Part shown: one piece after another, positions 7,931-16,685 of the stretch | How positions within the stretch are numbered: the stretch's first letter is position 1 | How the letters are laid out: each line of letters begins with the position of its first letter | Assembly: GCF_001715975.1 (NCBI RefSeq) | Contig: NZ_MARB01000003.1 | Span: 1 to 64,000, forward strand | Source: Candidatus Thiodiazotropha endolucinida | GTDB taxonomy: Bacteria > Pseudomonadota > Gammaproteobacteria > Chromatiales > Chromatiaceae | Length of the DNA: 64,000 nt | Direction of reading: 5' to 3' | The notes under the pieces: generated by a model | What the model saw: only the letters and a program-made list of their open reading frames with translations | Told to the model about the DNA's origin: nothing | The model's database searches: none | Translations under genes and position numbers: made by a program

Positions 7931-9106
7931 TCAAACAGCATTGTCGGGCATTTCTTTGATATAGAGATCCTGTTTTGCAAAGGGAATCTCTATACCTTCC
8001 ATTAAAAACCGTTTATAAACAGCTGAATTAAGGGCATCCAACACGCGGCCACGTAATTCAGGATTGTCAACCCAGCAAAGCAGTTCAAAATCCAGGGAGG
8101 ATGCGCCGAAGGCCCTAAACCTCACACGCGACTCAGGTTGATCGCAGACCGTCTCTGACTCACGAGCCACGGACATTAAAACATCCCGCACCTGGTCAAT
8201 GTCAGAGCTATAGGCGACACCCACCGCAACTCTGATGCGGTACTTTACATGCGGCCCACCTGACTCATTGACGACCTTCGAGTTGCCCATAATTGAATTC
8301 GGTATCGTCACCTCAACATCATCCCGAGTTAGCAGACGTGTGCTGCGAATTCCAATGTGGGTGACTTTGCCCCGTATGCCACCCCCATCATCCAAGACAA
8401 CATAATCACCGATCTTATAAGGTGAGTCCGCCATAATGAAGACACCGGAAAACAGATTGGCCAGTGTATCTTTCGCTGCAAAGCCAATGGCGATACCCGC
8501 GATACCCGCAGATGCCAACCACGCCGTCATATCTACATGCCATGACTGAAATATGAAATAGACGGCGAATACAATAATGGTTATGGCGGCGATATTGGTA
8601 AAGAGTGGAAGCGTTTGAGGTCTCACCACTGCATTCGGCTTAGCCCTGCGACTGGCTTCAGACAACAACAGTTTTGAAATCCTGACAGCAAACAGCATCC
8701 ATAACAATATCAGAACAGAAATAACGAAGGATACCAGTGTACTGCGAACACTCTCATCGATCCCCATCATTGACGATGAGGCGACAATACCAATCAGGGC
8801 CAATGTCCAGAACAACGGACTGCGTAGATATTGTACTATCAGGTCATCGATATGGGTTGAAGTATGGGAAGTAAGTCTTCTGACCAACGGCATCACGATC
8901 CACTCAACCACCTTGGCCAAAACAATAAAGATCAGCAATACAATCAGACCCTTTACCCAAGGGTGATTGCCGAACAACGCTATTACCGGCTCTAACTGAT
9001 CAGGTACATCTATCTTATCAACCAGTTGCTCCATGCCAGACTTCAATGCCGATTCCACTGGCTCGCCGGATTCCAATATCTCTGTATCTTCGTTTTCACT
9101 CGCCAT
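7931..9106 (-). CDS. MscS-family mechanosensitive channel
   Basis: A protein of about 391 residues in the inner membrane. Four to five transmembrane segments occupy residues 50-215; the last, AWLASAGIAGIAIGFAAKDTLANLFSG, is the glycine/alanine-packed pore helix TM3 of MscS, followed by the beta domain (DYVVLDDGGGIRGKVTHIGIRSTRL) and a C-terminal alpha/beta domain ending in EIPFAKQDLYIKE. It releases small solutes on hypo-osmotic shock. It is longer than E. coli MscS (286 residues) because of extra N-terminal helices. Start: GTG at 9112 has AAGGA at ideal spacing, while ATG at 9106 is six bases further in; either is possible. It has its own promoter region and no operon partner. Confidence 0.9.
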   Translation of the reverse strand: MASENEDTEILESGEPVESALKSGMEQLVDKIDVPDQLEPVIALFGNHPWVKGLIVLLIFIVLAKVVEWIVMPLVRRLTSHTSTHIDDLIVQYLRSPLFWTLALIGIVASSSMMGIDESVRSTLVSFVISVLILLWMLFAVRISKLLLSEASRRAKPNAVVRPQTLPLFTNIAAITIIVFAVYFIFQSWHVDMTAWLASAGIAGIAIGFAAKDTLANLFSGVFIMADSPYKIGDYVVLDDGGGIRGKVTHIGIRSTRLLTRDDVEVTIPNSIMGNSKVVNESGGPHVKYRIRVAVGVAYSSDIDQVRDVLMSVARESETVCDQPESRVRFRAFGASSLDFELLCWVDNPELRGRVLDALNSAVYKRFLMEGIEIPFAKQDLYIKEMPDNAV

Positions 9107-9549
9107 GGCCACATTCAATCCTTATTTTGAAATTGTTCATAGAAGCGTCATTCGATATTCGATCATTAACAACGACACTATAACAGGACAGACTCAATAC
9201 ACCACAACAAGACTGAGCCCGCTATCGATGACACCTCAAATTAAAACTTTACGATATAATATTGTCTTGCCATTTTTATCTGATATTAACGTTTGTTCAC
9301 CATTTACGACAGCCTCATCACGGCTGATCGCACCATGTTTTCAGTATAAATCTTCAATATCCGCCTGGTCCTTTTACTGGTCTCTTTACAGCATAGGACA
9401 GACTTTTTTCCAACCGCATTCGCTCAACCGGCACTCAACGCACCATTCCGCTACAATACAATTCAGGTCCGGCATCCCCGATTTCATCTGACGGGTTGCC
9501 ATCACTGATTAACGCTCGTGTCCTGACAATTTCTTTTTTGGGAGGAGAG
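9107..9549. other. Divergent promoter region
   Basis: About 440 bases between the leftward MscS gene and the rightward hydrolase gene. Open frames across it have no family similarity that I recognise. AT-rich tracts near 9240-9300 could hold promoters for both directions, but no operator stands out. Confidence 0.4.
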
Positions 9550-10224
9550 ATGAACTGGAAGCAGGCATATCGTTCTTTTTACTATCAAGGCGCACCTGAC
9601 CCTCAGGATCTCAATCTTCGCTATCAAAACACCGCATTGCTGACCATTGACATACAGAATATTTACATGAAACCTGCTGAAGACCCAATTGAACGAACAC
9701 GTTGGGCACCGTTTAGAAAGCGAATGAACGAGATCGTCATTCCCGCCACCCGCGATCTGCAGGACCGCTTTCGCCGAAAAGAGATGGATGTCCTCCATGC
9801 CCGCATTGCCTGCCTCCTCGATGACGGGCGCGATCGGTCACTCAGTCAAAAGAAACCCGGCTGGAACTACCTGCTGCTGCCGCTAAATACGGAAGACTCG
9901 CAAATAGTGCCTGAGTTAAGCCCTGCAGCAGGAGAGATCGTCGTAAGCAAAACAACAGACAGCGCGCTTACCGGTACCAACCTTAGATTAGTGCTGCACA
10001 ATATGGGAATCGAAAATGTCATCATGTGCGGCATATTTACCGACCAGTGTGTCTCTTCCACTGTGAGAAGCCTTGCAGACGAGAGCTTTAATGTAGTAGT
10101 TGTTGAAGACTGCTGCGCGGCAGGTACCGATGAACTACACTATCGGGAGCTGGAAATCATCAATATGATCTATTGCCACGTCATGTCCAGTAAAGAACTA
10201 ATAGATATCATGGATCTGGCATAA
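9550..10224 (+). CDS. Isochorismatase-family cysteine hydrolase
   Basis: A 224-residue cytosolic enzyme of the isochorismatase-like fold. The catalytic triad can be placed: Asp in LLTIDIQN (near residue 35), Lys in VVSKTTDSALTGTNL, and Cys in MCGIFTDQCVSSTVRSLAD, followed by VVVVEDCCAAG. Members hydrolyse amides or ethers of small molecules (nicotinamide, N-carbamoyl compounds, isochorismate); the exact substrate cannot be read from the sequence. The start at 9550 has a strong GGGAGGAG site just upstream; 18 further in-frame codons to 9496 are less likely to be translated. The next gene on the strand is 140 bases away, so it is probably monocistronic. Confidence 0.85.
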   Translation: MNWKQAYRSFYYQGAPDPQDLNLRYQNTALLTIDIQNIYMKPAEDPIERTRWAPFRKRMNEIVIPATRDLQDRFRRKEMDVLHARIACLLDDGRDRSLSQKKPGWNYLLLPLNTEDSQIVPELSPAAGEIVVSKTTDSALTGTNLRLVLHNMGIENVIMCGIFTDQCVSSTVRSLADESFNVVVVEDCCAAGTDELHYRELEIINMIYCHVMSSKELIDIMDLA

Positions 10225-10365
10225 TCAATCTTCGTGTAAGCCGATTCTAAAAGTACCAGTTATATAGCTTCCGGCTACACGATGGATATATCCAATCACT
10301 CTTTGGACACCTCATTGTTATTATGATCTTGGATTGCATGCTTTACCCCACACAATGGTATAAAT

Positions 10366-10647
10366 ATGAAAGCGATATGGAATGGCGGATTACTGGCCGA
10401 AAGCAACAAAACCCTGATCGTTGAGGGCAACCATTACTTCCCTCCTGATTCATTAAACCGAGAGTACTTCAGAAACAGTGATACGACGTCAATGTGTGTC
10501 TGGAAAGGCATGGCCAATTATTACACAATCTGTGTCGGCGACAAGATCAATCGGGATGCGGCCTGGTACTACCCCTCACCTTCATCGGCGGCCGAGGAGA
10601 TCAAGAACTATGTGGCATTTTGGCATGGTGTGGAGGTCACCGAATGA
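10366..10647 (+). CDS. DUF427 domain protein
   Basis: A 93-residue protein that is one whole DUF427 domain: KAIWNGGLLAES start, VEGNHYFPPDSLNREYF, the conserved CVWKGMANYYTI core and a C-terminal AAWYYPSPSSAAEEIKNYVAFW. The domain is a small beta fold of unknown biochemical function that is common in actinobacteria and proteobacteria. No ribosome binding site of normal strength precedes the ATG. It lies convergent to the glutaredoxin gene, with 54 bases between them. Confidence 0.85.
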   Translation: MKAIWNGGLLAESNKTLIVEGNHYFPPDSLNREYFRNSDTTSMCVWKGMANYYTICVGDKINRDAAWYYPSPSSAAEEIKNYVAFWHGVEVTE

Positions 10648-10701
10648 TGAAAAGCCGCATGGCCGGACGGCCCCGACCACGGCTTTCCATCGTACAGCCA
10701 C

Positions 10702-10999
10702 TCAGGTTTTTTGACCAAGCAGACGATTGCCCAACTGCCGCAATCCTTTTACGGCCTTATCCGTGTTCCATAACGCATTCGTCATATAGCGAAAATCAGT
10801 CATTACCGCCAATTGCCTGGGAACCCACCACAATCTGCGGGAAGGTCCTGCCGCCGGTACGCTCAACCATTTCGGTGAGAATCTTGGGATCTTCAGTGAC
10901 ATCCAGCTCTACATAGGCGATACCGCGCGACTCCAACAACGCCTTTGCATGACTGCAATAGGGACAGTTCGGCTTGGTGTAAATGGATACGTCAGTCAT
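10702..10999 (-). pseudogene. Glutaredoxin, frameshifted in its last third
   Basis: The 5' part encodes a class I glutaredoxin: VSIYTKPNCPYCSHAKALL with the CPYC active site (residues 11-14), then the cis-Pro loop GGRTFPQIVVG and IGG, with stop at 10796 after 67 residues. A normal glutaredoxin of this class has 80 or more residues and continues with GGxDD. In the next frame the same strand continues DFRYMTNALWNTDKAVKGL and runs to 10702. Removing one T of the GACTGATT at about 10798-10801 would restore IGGNDDF and give a 98-residue protein. So the gene appears to have a +1 insertion (or a sequencing error), costing the last helix. Start: GGAGAGA before the ATG at 10999. Confidence 0.7.
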
Positions 11000-11110
11000 T
11001 TTCTCTCTCCGTTATTAGTTAACACGGAGGCTATTATCAAGCTTACTTACAAGACTAACTATGACTATTTATGTTTTTTTTATGTCTATTCGTCTAATTT
11101 TGCTAAATTT

Positions 11111-12031
11111 ATGGATATGGATGTACTGAGCGAAATATTACAGTCGCTGCACCTCAAGGCGAGCGTTTTTCTACACGCCTGTTTTCGTGGAGATTGGGCA
11201 GTGGACACATCAGGCCAGCGTCGCGCCACGTTCCACCTGGTAGCCAACGGAGGGTGCTGGCTGCACATGCCTGATCGGGAGGAGCCGATTGCGCTCGCCG
11301 GCGACGACCTGATCGTCTTTCCACACGACGCCCAACATACCATCAGTAACAGCCAACTCCCGATTGCCGAGGACTTTCCCCGCAATCAGTTGCCCGACGA
11401 GTCATCCACGGGTCCCGGTGTCACTTTGATTTGCGGTTATTTCGACTTTGACCGGGATAGTTGAAATCCACTCGTCGACGCGCTGCCGGCCGTCATGATC
11501 ATCCGTAATGACGGCACCACTGGCGTTCCCTTCTCCCATTCATTACGGCAGCTGTTGATTCATGAGATCGAGGCCACACAGCTTGGTGGAGCGTTGGTGA
11601 TCGATAAACTGTCGGAGGTCATGTTTATCAATACGATAAGACATTACTTGAAAAACAGCAGTCATGTGGGATTCATCGCCGCACTGGCCGATGAGAAGAT
11701 AGGCAAGACCTTGAGCAGGATTCACGAATCGCCCTCGCATAACTGGAATGTCGAACGCCTGGCACAAGTTGCCGGTATGTCTCGCTCGGCTTTCTCCGGA
11801 CGCTTCAACCACCTCGTCGGGTTGTCGCCAATGCACTATCTGAGCCGCTGGCGCATGACCCAGGCCCATCAACTCTTTCAGACCGGAAACCACTCTGTGA
11901 CTCAGGTTGCTGCACTCTCCGGCTACCAGTCGGAAGCCGCATTCGCAAAGGCGTTTAAAAGACAGTTCGGTTATGGCCCGGGAGTGGCAAGGAAAAACAG
12001 ACCGCCAAACCAGACCGAAACCGGGTCATAG
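11111..12031 (+). pseudogene. AraC-family regulator interrupted by an in-frame TGA
   Basis: Two halves of one reading frame. Codons 11111-11461 encode a cupin-type AraC ligand domain (MDVLSEILQSLHLKASVFL, CWLHMPD, LIVFPHDAQHTI, LICGYFDFDRDS); then TGA at 11462-11464; then, in the same frame, NPLVDALPAVMIIRNDG and the DNA-binding domain with two helix-turn-helix motifs (WNVERLAQVAGMSRSAFSGRF; SVTQVAALSGYQSEAAFAKAFKRQFG). In cupin_6-type AraC proteins, such as the RclR group, the ligand domain runs straight through this point. The TGA is thus a nonsense mutation of a sense codon (TGG, CGA or GGA by one change), or is read through. An ATG at 11495 could start a product of about 178 residues that keeps the DNA-binding half. 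Confidence 0.75.
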
Positions 12032-12409
12032 TGCATCACGCACCCTTTCCAGGCGGCTTTTTACATCCCTTGCCAGATCGGCGATTTTCTCTCCTTCCAC
12101 GAGTTGCAACACGGCAACCGGGTCCATGAAGGCAACTGTAATCCCACCGTCCTTCTCCTGACGAATGACTACATTACAGGGCAATAAAAGGCCGATATCC
12201 GGTTCAGCATCGAGGGCCTGATTCGCCAATGATGGGTTGCAGGCGCCCAATATCTTATAGGGACGTTTATCGATACCCAGCTTCTTCTTCATCGTCGCCT
12301 GGACGTCAATCTCCGTCAGCACCCCGAATCCTTCATTTTTCAGGGCCTCCACGACCCGAGTTTCAACCCGCTCCAGATCACCTTCAACACTGGTTTTAAA
12401 GCTATACAT
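12026..12409 (-). CDS. DUF302 domain protein
   Basis: A 127-residue single DUF302 domain: YSFKTSVEGDLERVETRVVEALKNEGFGVLTEIDV, the conserved YKILGACNPSLANQALDAEPDIGLLLPCNVVIRQ core and DPVAVLQL. DUF302 proteins are small soluble or periplasmic alpha/beta proteins of unknown activity and are frequent in sulfur oxidisers and metal-exposed bacteria. No signal peptide here. GAGG precedes the ATG by six bases. It converges with the AraC gene and overlaps its last six bases. Confidence 0.88.
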   Translation of the reverse strand: MYSFKTSVEGDLERVETRVVEALKNEGFGVLTEIDVQATMKKKLGIDKRPYKILGACNPSLANQALDAEPDIGLLLPCNVVIRQEKDGGITVAFMDPVAVLQLVEGEKIADLARDVKSRLERVRDAL

Positions 12410-12689
12410 AAAACACCTCTTGTATATATATGCTTAGACACATTCGTTGTGGCAGACAATGCTCCGTAAACTACCCGAGGATAGCATTGATAAACGCCAA
12501 ATAGGCCCCATGAGAATTATGTGTTCCTTCCCGTCGTTGGAGCCGTTGACCTGATTTAGCCGATTCATACAGGCTAGCTTGGCCTGCAACCGATCGTCAT
12601 GGCCATGGGGTAGAAAGTGAAGAAATAGAGCCTACTGCCGACAACTGGAATTGACTACACTTGATAATGTTTAATTGAGGGCTATCACA

Positions 12690-13007
12690 GTGACTCTTGG
12701 ACCTGTTCGCTATATTAGATACCTGGCAAGGAGCCTGTTTCTGACGCTCCTTTTCTCGGCCCCCCTCCTGGCCAACAAATTCGAAACCATCGGTGGAGGC
12801 GTCTCAGGCTCGACCCGGGTCAAGATCGAATACCTGCAGGTAATCGCCTACGCCGCAGGCGGGATCTTTCTGATCGCCGGGATTCTAACGATTGTGATGC
12901 ACAACAGCAATGCACAGACATTGAACTATACGATGTGGAAACCCTCCGCCGCGGTATTCTTTCTGTTGAGTATCGGCGCATTCGCGGCAGCCGTTCTGAT
13001 GAAATAG
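12690..13007 (+). CDS. Small predicted membrane protein
   Basis: About 105 residues, no family recognised. A first hydrophobic segment (residues 10-30, FLTLLFSAPLLANKF) looks like a cleavable signal or an anchor, and two further membrane spans follow (VIAYAAGGIFLIAGILTIVM and AAVFFLLSIGAFAAAVLMK). Between the first two is a short Gly-rich stretch, GGGVSGSTR. I chose the GTG at 12690 because TTGAGGG lies eight bases before it; a TTG at 12675 in the same frame would overlap that site. The 280 bases upstream hold no other gene. Confidence 0.55.
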   Translation: MTLGPVRYIRYLARSLFLTLLFSAPLLANKFETIGGGVSGSTRVKIEYLQVIAYAAGGIFLIAGILTIVMHNSNAQTLNYTMWKPSAAVFFLLSIGAFAAAVLMK

Positions 13008-13120
13008 GGCCGATACGCCTATGTGCAACAGCAACCCCCGCATGCGGAGGCAGGATCGACACACTGCGTGATAGGTCGAGATCCCCGGGATTGGAACAAC
13101 CATCAGACAACCAAACCATC

Positions 13121-13528
13121 TTATGTGGGAAAATCACCGGCATATTTATCGATCCATTCCAGGGCTGCCTCTTCTCCCGTGAGATCGCGTCCCTGTGACT
13201 GTTTAATGCTTTGCTTATAGTGTTCGATATAACAGAGCTGCTCTACCATGCGTACCGCATAGGCCGTCTCCTCCTCAGAGAATTTGATGCCTACAAGATA
13301 ATTGTCCCGTTCCTTATGGCACCATACCACGATACCTGTGGCGTGAAATTGGGGCGGTGTAATGGGGATAGCGATATGGATCTCGGTGCCGGCATCTATC
13401 TTCACATCGGACATAAAACAGAGCCCGCCTTCACTGTAGTTAGTCAAGGTTTCACGATTGGTTGAGGCTTGCCCACCAATCTGGAAATCGATCGGCACAT
13501 CAGTCGGATGTCGGATATATAGGCGCAT
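13121..13528 (-). CDS. PilZ domain protein
   Basis: A 135-residue cytosolic protein with a single PilZ domain, a c-di-GMP receptor module. Both ligand motifs are present: RLYIR at residues 2-6 (RxxxR) and NYSEGGL near residues 30-36 ([DN]xSxxG). A beta barrel follows, and the last 40 residues are helical and charged. The RxxxR motif lies at the extreme N-terminus, so binding of c-di-GMP could order that end. The target is unknown; there is no flagellar, pilus or cellulose gene beside it. Confidence 0.88.
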   Translation of the reverse strand: MRLYIRHPTDVPIDFQIGGQASTNRETLTNYSEGGLCFMSDVKIDAGTEIHIAIPITPPQFHATGIVVWCHKERDNYLVGIKFSEEETAYAVRMVEQLCYIEHYKQSIKQSQGRDLTGEEAALEWIDKYAGDFPT

Positions 13529-13798
13529 TTCTGTTTTTTCTCACCACAATCCAGGACTGTGGCAAATCCTGATAACACGATTAGCGAGAACAACTCCTGT
13601 TATCATAATCCTGGTTATAACAAAAGCAAAGGAAGCGGATTTTTGCAAGTTACGATGAAATTCACTATGACTGCTAAAGTGGCTCTTCAGATCCACATCC
13701 TTTTTTTCGTGAAGTATTACAGTCAATTCGGAATGAATGGCCTGTCTCCCTGTTTAACCGGGTTGCAAGATGTCATCCATGAACACAGAATCTGAGCC

Positions 13799-14944
13799 AT
13801 GACAAGAATGACATTACAAGACACGCTAAGCCGCCTGATCAATGCCGCTTCAGTCAGCAGCGTCAACCCCGCCTGGGATATGAGCAACCGGGAGGTCATC
13901 GAGCATCTCGAGAGCTGGTTCGATGCCTTGGGTTTCAGGACCGAAGTACTCACCATTCCCGGTCATCCTGACAAATTCAATCTCATCGCCAGTGCCGGCC
14001 AGGGGAATGAGGGCCTGGTGCTTTCGGGCCATACCGATACCGTTCCCTTCGATGAAGCTAAATGGCACAGTGATCCGCTGAAACTGCAAGAAAGGGATGG
14101 GCGTTTCTACGGTATGGGAAGCGCTGACATGAAGGTTTTTTTTGCCGTGATAATCGAAGCGATTCGGGAAGTGCCACTGCAGCAACTGAAACAGCCTCTG
14201 GTCATCATCGCCACAGCGGATGAAGAGAGTACGATGTGTGGCGCAAAGTCACTCACCGATCTGCATCGCCGGCTGGGACGTCATGCGATTATAGGTGAGC
14301 CTACCGACATGAAACCGGTAAGGCAGCACAAAGGCATATCCATGGAGTCGATTCGGATCAACGGCAGGTCGGGGCACTCAAGTGATCCCTCCCTCGGAGT
14401 GAATGCCCTGGATGCTATGTATCAGGTGCTTGGCGAAGTCATCCAATGGCGAAGCGAATTGCAACAGCGATATCGAAACCAGGCCTTCAAGGTCGCGTTT
14501 CCGACGCTCAATCTGGGCCATATCCATGGCGGGGACAACCCGAATCGGATCTGCGGTCAGTGCGAACTGCAGTTCGATCTTCGTCCATTACCCGGGATGT
14601 CCCTGGATAGTCTGCGTGGTGAATTGAGGCAGAGGCTGAGTAAATGTCTGCATGACGCCGACTTAAACTGGGAGTTGACGCCGGTCTTCGACGGCATCCC
14701 GGCAATGGAGACGCCGCGGGATGCTGCAATTGTCCAAGCTGTGGAACAACTCACCGGCGCCGAATCGGGAGCGGTTGCCTTCGGTACTGAAGGCCCCTTT
14801 TTCAACAGCATGGGAATGCAGACTGTTATCTGCGGCCCCGGCAGTATCGAACAGGCCCACCAGCCGGACGAATATCTGCCGCTAAAACATATTCAACCCG
14901 CGATCAACCTGATACAGTCACTGATCAGGCAATTCTGTTTATAG
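13799..14944 (+). CDS. argE: Acetylornithine deacetylase
   Basis: A 381-residue M20-family zinc hydrolase that removes the acetyl group of N-acetylornithine in arginine synthesis. Metal motifs are in order: LSGHTDTVPFD (first His and the catalytic Asp), GMGSADMK (bridging Asp), ATADEESTMCGA (general base Glu and metal Glu), IGEPTDMKPV, and FGTEGPFF for the last region. A dimerisation lid lies at about residues 180-290. It is followed after 17 bases by argA, so the two form an operon for the linear acetyl pathway. Having both ArgA and ArgE argues against full dependence on ArgJ recycling. Confidence 0.93.
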   Translation: MTRMTLQDTLSRLINAASVSSVNPAWDMSNREVIEHLESWFDALGFRTEVLTIPGHPDKFNLIASAGQGNEGLVLSGHTDTVPFDEAKWHSDPLKLQERDGRFYGMGSADMKVFFAVIIEAIREVPLQQLKQPLVIIATADEESTMCGAKSLTDLHRRLGRHAIIGEPTDMKPVRQHKGISMESIRINGRSGHSSDPSLGVNALDAMYQVLGEVIQWRSELQQRYRNQAFKVAFPTLNLGHIHGGDNPNRICGQCELQFDLRPLPGMSLDSLRGELRQRLSKCLHDADLNWELTPVFDGIPAMETPRDAAIVQAVEQLTGAESGAVAFGTEGPFFNSMGMQTVICGPGSIEQAHQPDEYLPLKHIQPAINLIQSLIRQFCL

Positions 14945-14961
14945 ACAATGGGTTAAACTGT

Positions 14962-16290
14962 ATGACAAAACCCACGAACAATGCTCCAGACAGCTTCGTC
15001 GACTGGTTTCGGGGCTCATCCCCTTATATCCATGCCCATCGAGGCCGTACCTTCATCATCTCCTTCGGGGGAGAGGCGGTTGTGGATGCCGGATTCGCCA
15101 ACCTGATACACGACATCGCCCTCTTGCATGGTTTGGGAATACGCCTCGTATTGGTTCACGGCGCCCGCCCTCAAATCGAGGAACGACTCAAGACCCGGGG
15201 TGTGAAAACAGCATATGTCGAAGGCCTGCGCGTCACCGACAATGCTGCATTGACCTGTGTAAAAGAGGCTGCCGGATCGGTACGGGTGGAAATAGAAGCC
15301 CTGTTGTCGATGGGATTGGCAAACTCGCCCATGGCGGGTGTCCGTATCCGGGCTGCCTCGGGAAACTTTGTCACCGCCAAGCCGATCGGCGTCAGGAACG
15401 GCATCGACTACTGTCATACCGGTGAGGTTCGGCGTGTGGACGCAACAGGGCTGGAACAACGGTTACAGGCAGGGGCCATCGCCATTGTACCGCCGCTGGG
15501 GTACTCACCTACAGGCGAGGTATTCAATCTGAGATCAGCCGATGTCGCCGCATCGGTGGCAGTTGCATTGGGCGCCGAAAAACTGATCTCTCTTGTCGAA
15601 GCCAAAGGGGTGACTGATTCACGCAACCAGCTGATTACGAACATAGTTCCAAAACAGGTTGATGTGTTGCTGCAACGGCGTAAAAAGTTACCGGATGATC
15701 TCAGGCAGCATCTCGAGGCAGCCGTCTATGCATGCCGCAGTGGCGTCAAGCGCATCCATATCGTCAACCGTAAGCGAGACGGGGCGCTGCTGAATGAGCT
15801 CTTCACCCGGGACGGTATCGGCACGCTTATCACCGCCGAGCCCTATGAAGAGACCCGTACTGCCCGTATCGATGATGTGGGCGGCCTACTGGAACTGATT
15901 GAGCCACTTGAGAAGACAGGTGTTCTGGTTCGTCGTTCCCGTGAGCTGCTGGAGACAGAGATCGACGGTTTCACCCTAATGGAGAGGGATGGCATGGCGA
16001 TTGCGTGTGCCGCACTCTTCCCCTATCCCAAGGAGGCGATGGCCGAACTGGCCTGTGTGGTGGTACATCCCGACTATCGGGGCAGTGATCGGGGTGACCG
16101 GCTGTTGGCGTATATGGAAAGGAAAGCGCAGCAAACCGGGATAGATAAGCTTTTCATATTGACCACCCAAGCCGCTCACTGGTTCAGGGAGCGGGGTTTT
16201 GTACAGGCCAATCTGCGTGACCTGCCAATGCGCAAACAGGCACTCTACAACTACCGTCGTAACGCAAAAGTCTTCATGAAGAAGATCTGA
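14962..16290 (+). CDS. argA: N-acetylglutamate synthase
   Basis: A 442-residue classical ArgA that makes N-acetylglutamate from glutamate and acetyl-CoA, the first step of arginine synthesis. Residues 20-285 are an amino-acid-kinase-like domain (FIISFGGEAVVD, VLVHGARPQIEERL) that carries the arginine feedback site; residues 295-440 are a GNAT acetyltransferase domain with the acetyl-CoA loop in VVHPDYRGSDRGDRLLAYMERKA. The length agrees with E. coli ArgA (443). It is second in the argE-argA unit. A GC-rich hairpin follows the stop codon. Confidence 0.95.
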   Translation: MTKPTNNAPDSFVDWFRGSSPYIHAHRGRTFIISFGGEAVVDAGFANLIHDIALLHGLGIRLVLVHGARPQIEERLKTRGVKTAYVEGLRVTDNAALTCVKEAAGSVRVEIEALLSMGLANSPMAGVRIRAASGNFVTAKPIGVRNGIDYCHTGEVRRVDATGLEQRLQAGAIAIVPPLGYSPTGEVFNLRSADVAASVAVALGAEKLISLVEAKGVTDSRNQLITNIVPKQVDVLLQRRKKLPDDLRQHLEAAVYACRSGVKRIHIVNRKRDGALLNELFTRDGIGTLITAEPYEETRTARIDDVGGLLELIEPLEKTGVLVRRSRELLETEIDGFTLMERDGMAIACAALFPYPKEAMAELACVVVHPDYRGSDRGDRLLAYMERKAQQTGIDKLFILTTQAAHWFRERGFVQANLRDLPMRKQALYNYRRNAKVFMKKI

Positions 16291-16308
16291 GCCGGCCAAT
16301 CGCAGAAC

Positions 16309-16336
16309 GGCCCCCCCGGGAAGTTCCGGGGCGGCC
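16309..16336 (+). terminator. GC-rich hairpin after argA, possible terminator
   Basis: An 11-bp stem with one mismatch (GGCCCCCCCGG at 16309-16319, CCGGGGCGGCC at 16326-16336) and a six-base loop lies 18 bases after the argA stop. It lacks a proper T tract, so termination here is only plausible. Confidence 0.35.
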
Positions 16337-16425
16337 CCCAATTTCCCTACTAAAATACTCTGTTATATTCATGGATCTCCTGCTAATAATAGTTTCGTGG
16401 TCTGAAAACAGACGAGGAGACAACC

Positions 16426-16566
16426 ATGACAGAGGCAGTAGCGGACCTCCAGCGCCTAACCGGCTATACCCTGCTGTGTATGGGCTTTATGTTGTTGATC
16501 ATTAACCATGTGAGCATTGTTTTGGGAGATCCCTGGCTTATACCGGAGTTTCTAAAGCTTCAATAG
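16426..16566 (+). CDS. 46-residue single-span membrane peptide
   Basis: A small open frame with a strong GAGGAG ribosome binding site nine bases before the ATG. The product has a charged N-terminus (MTEAVADLQRLTG), one hydrophobic span of about 20 residues (YTLLCMGFMLLIINHVSIVLG) and a short tail ending PEFLKLQ. The good ribosome binding site, a clean hydrophobic segment and the absence of anything else in the gap between argA and the next gene support its being real. No family recognised; peptides of this type often modulate larger membrane proteins. Confidence 0.55.
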   Translation: MTEAVADLQRLTGYTLLCMGFMLLIINHVSIVLGDPWLIPEFLKLQ

Positions 16567-16685
16567 ACAATGGGTTTCACGCCTCAGCACCCTTTTTAAA
16601 GAAAGGATACCAGGCCGCGCGGGGCTAGCTTTGTTGCAATCCCGGCACCGCCGATGAGATTGAAGCCTGGTTTAAAGATAATATT

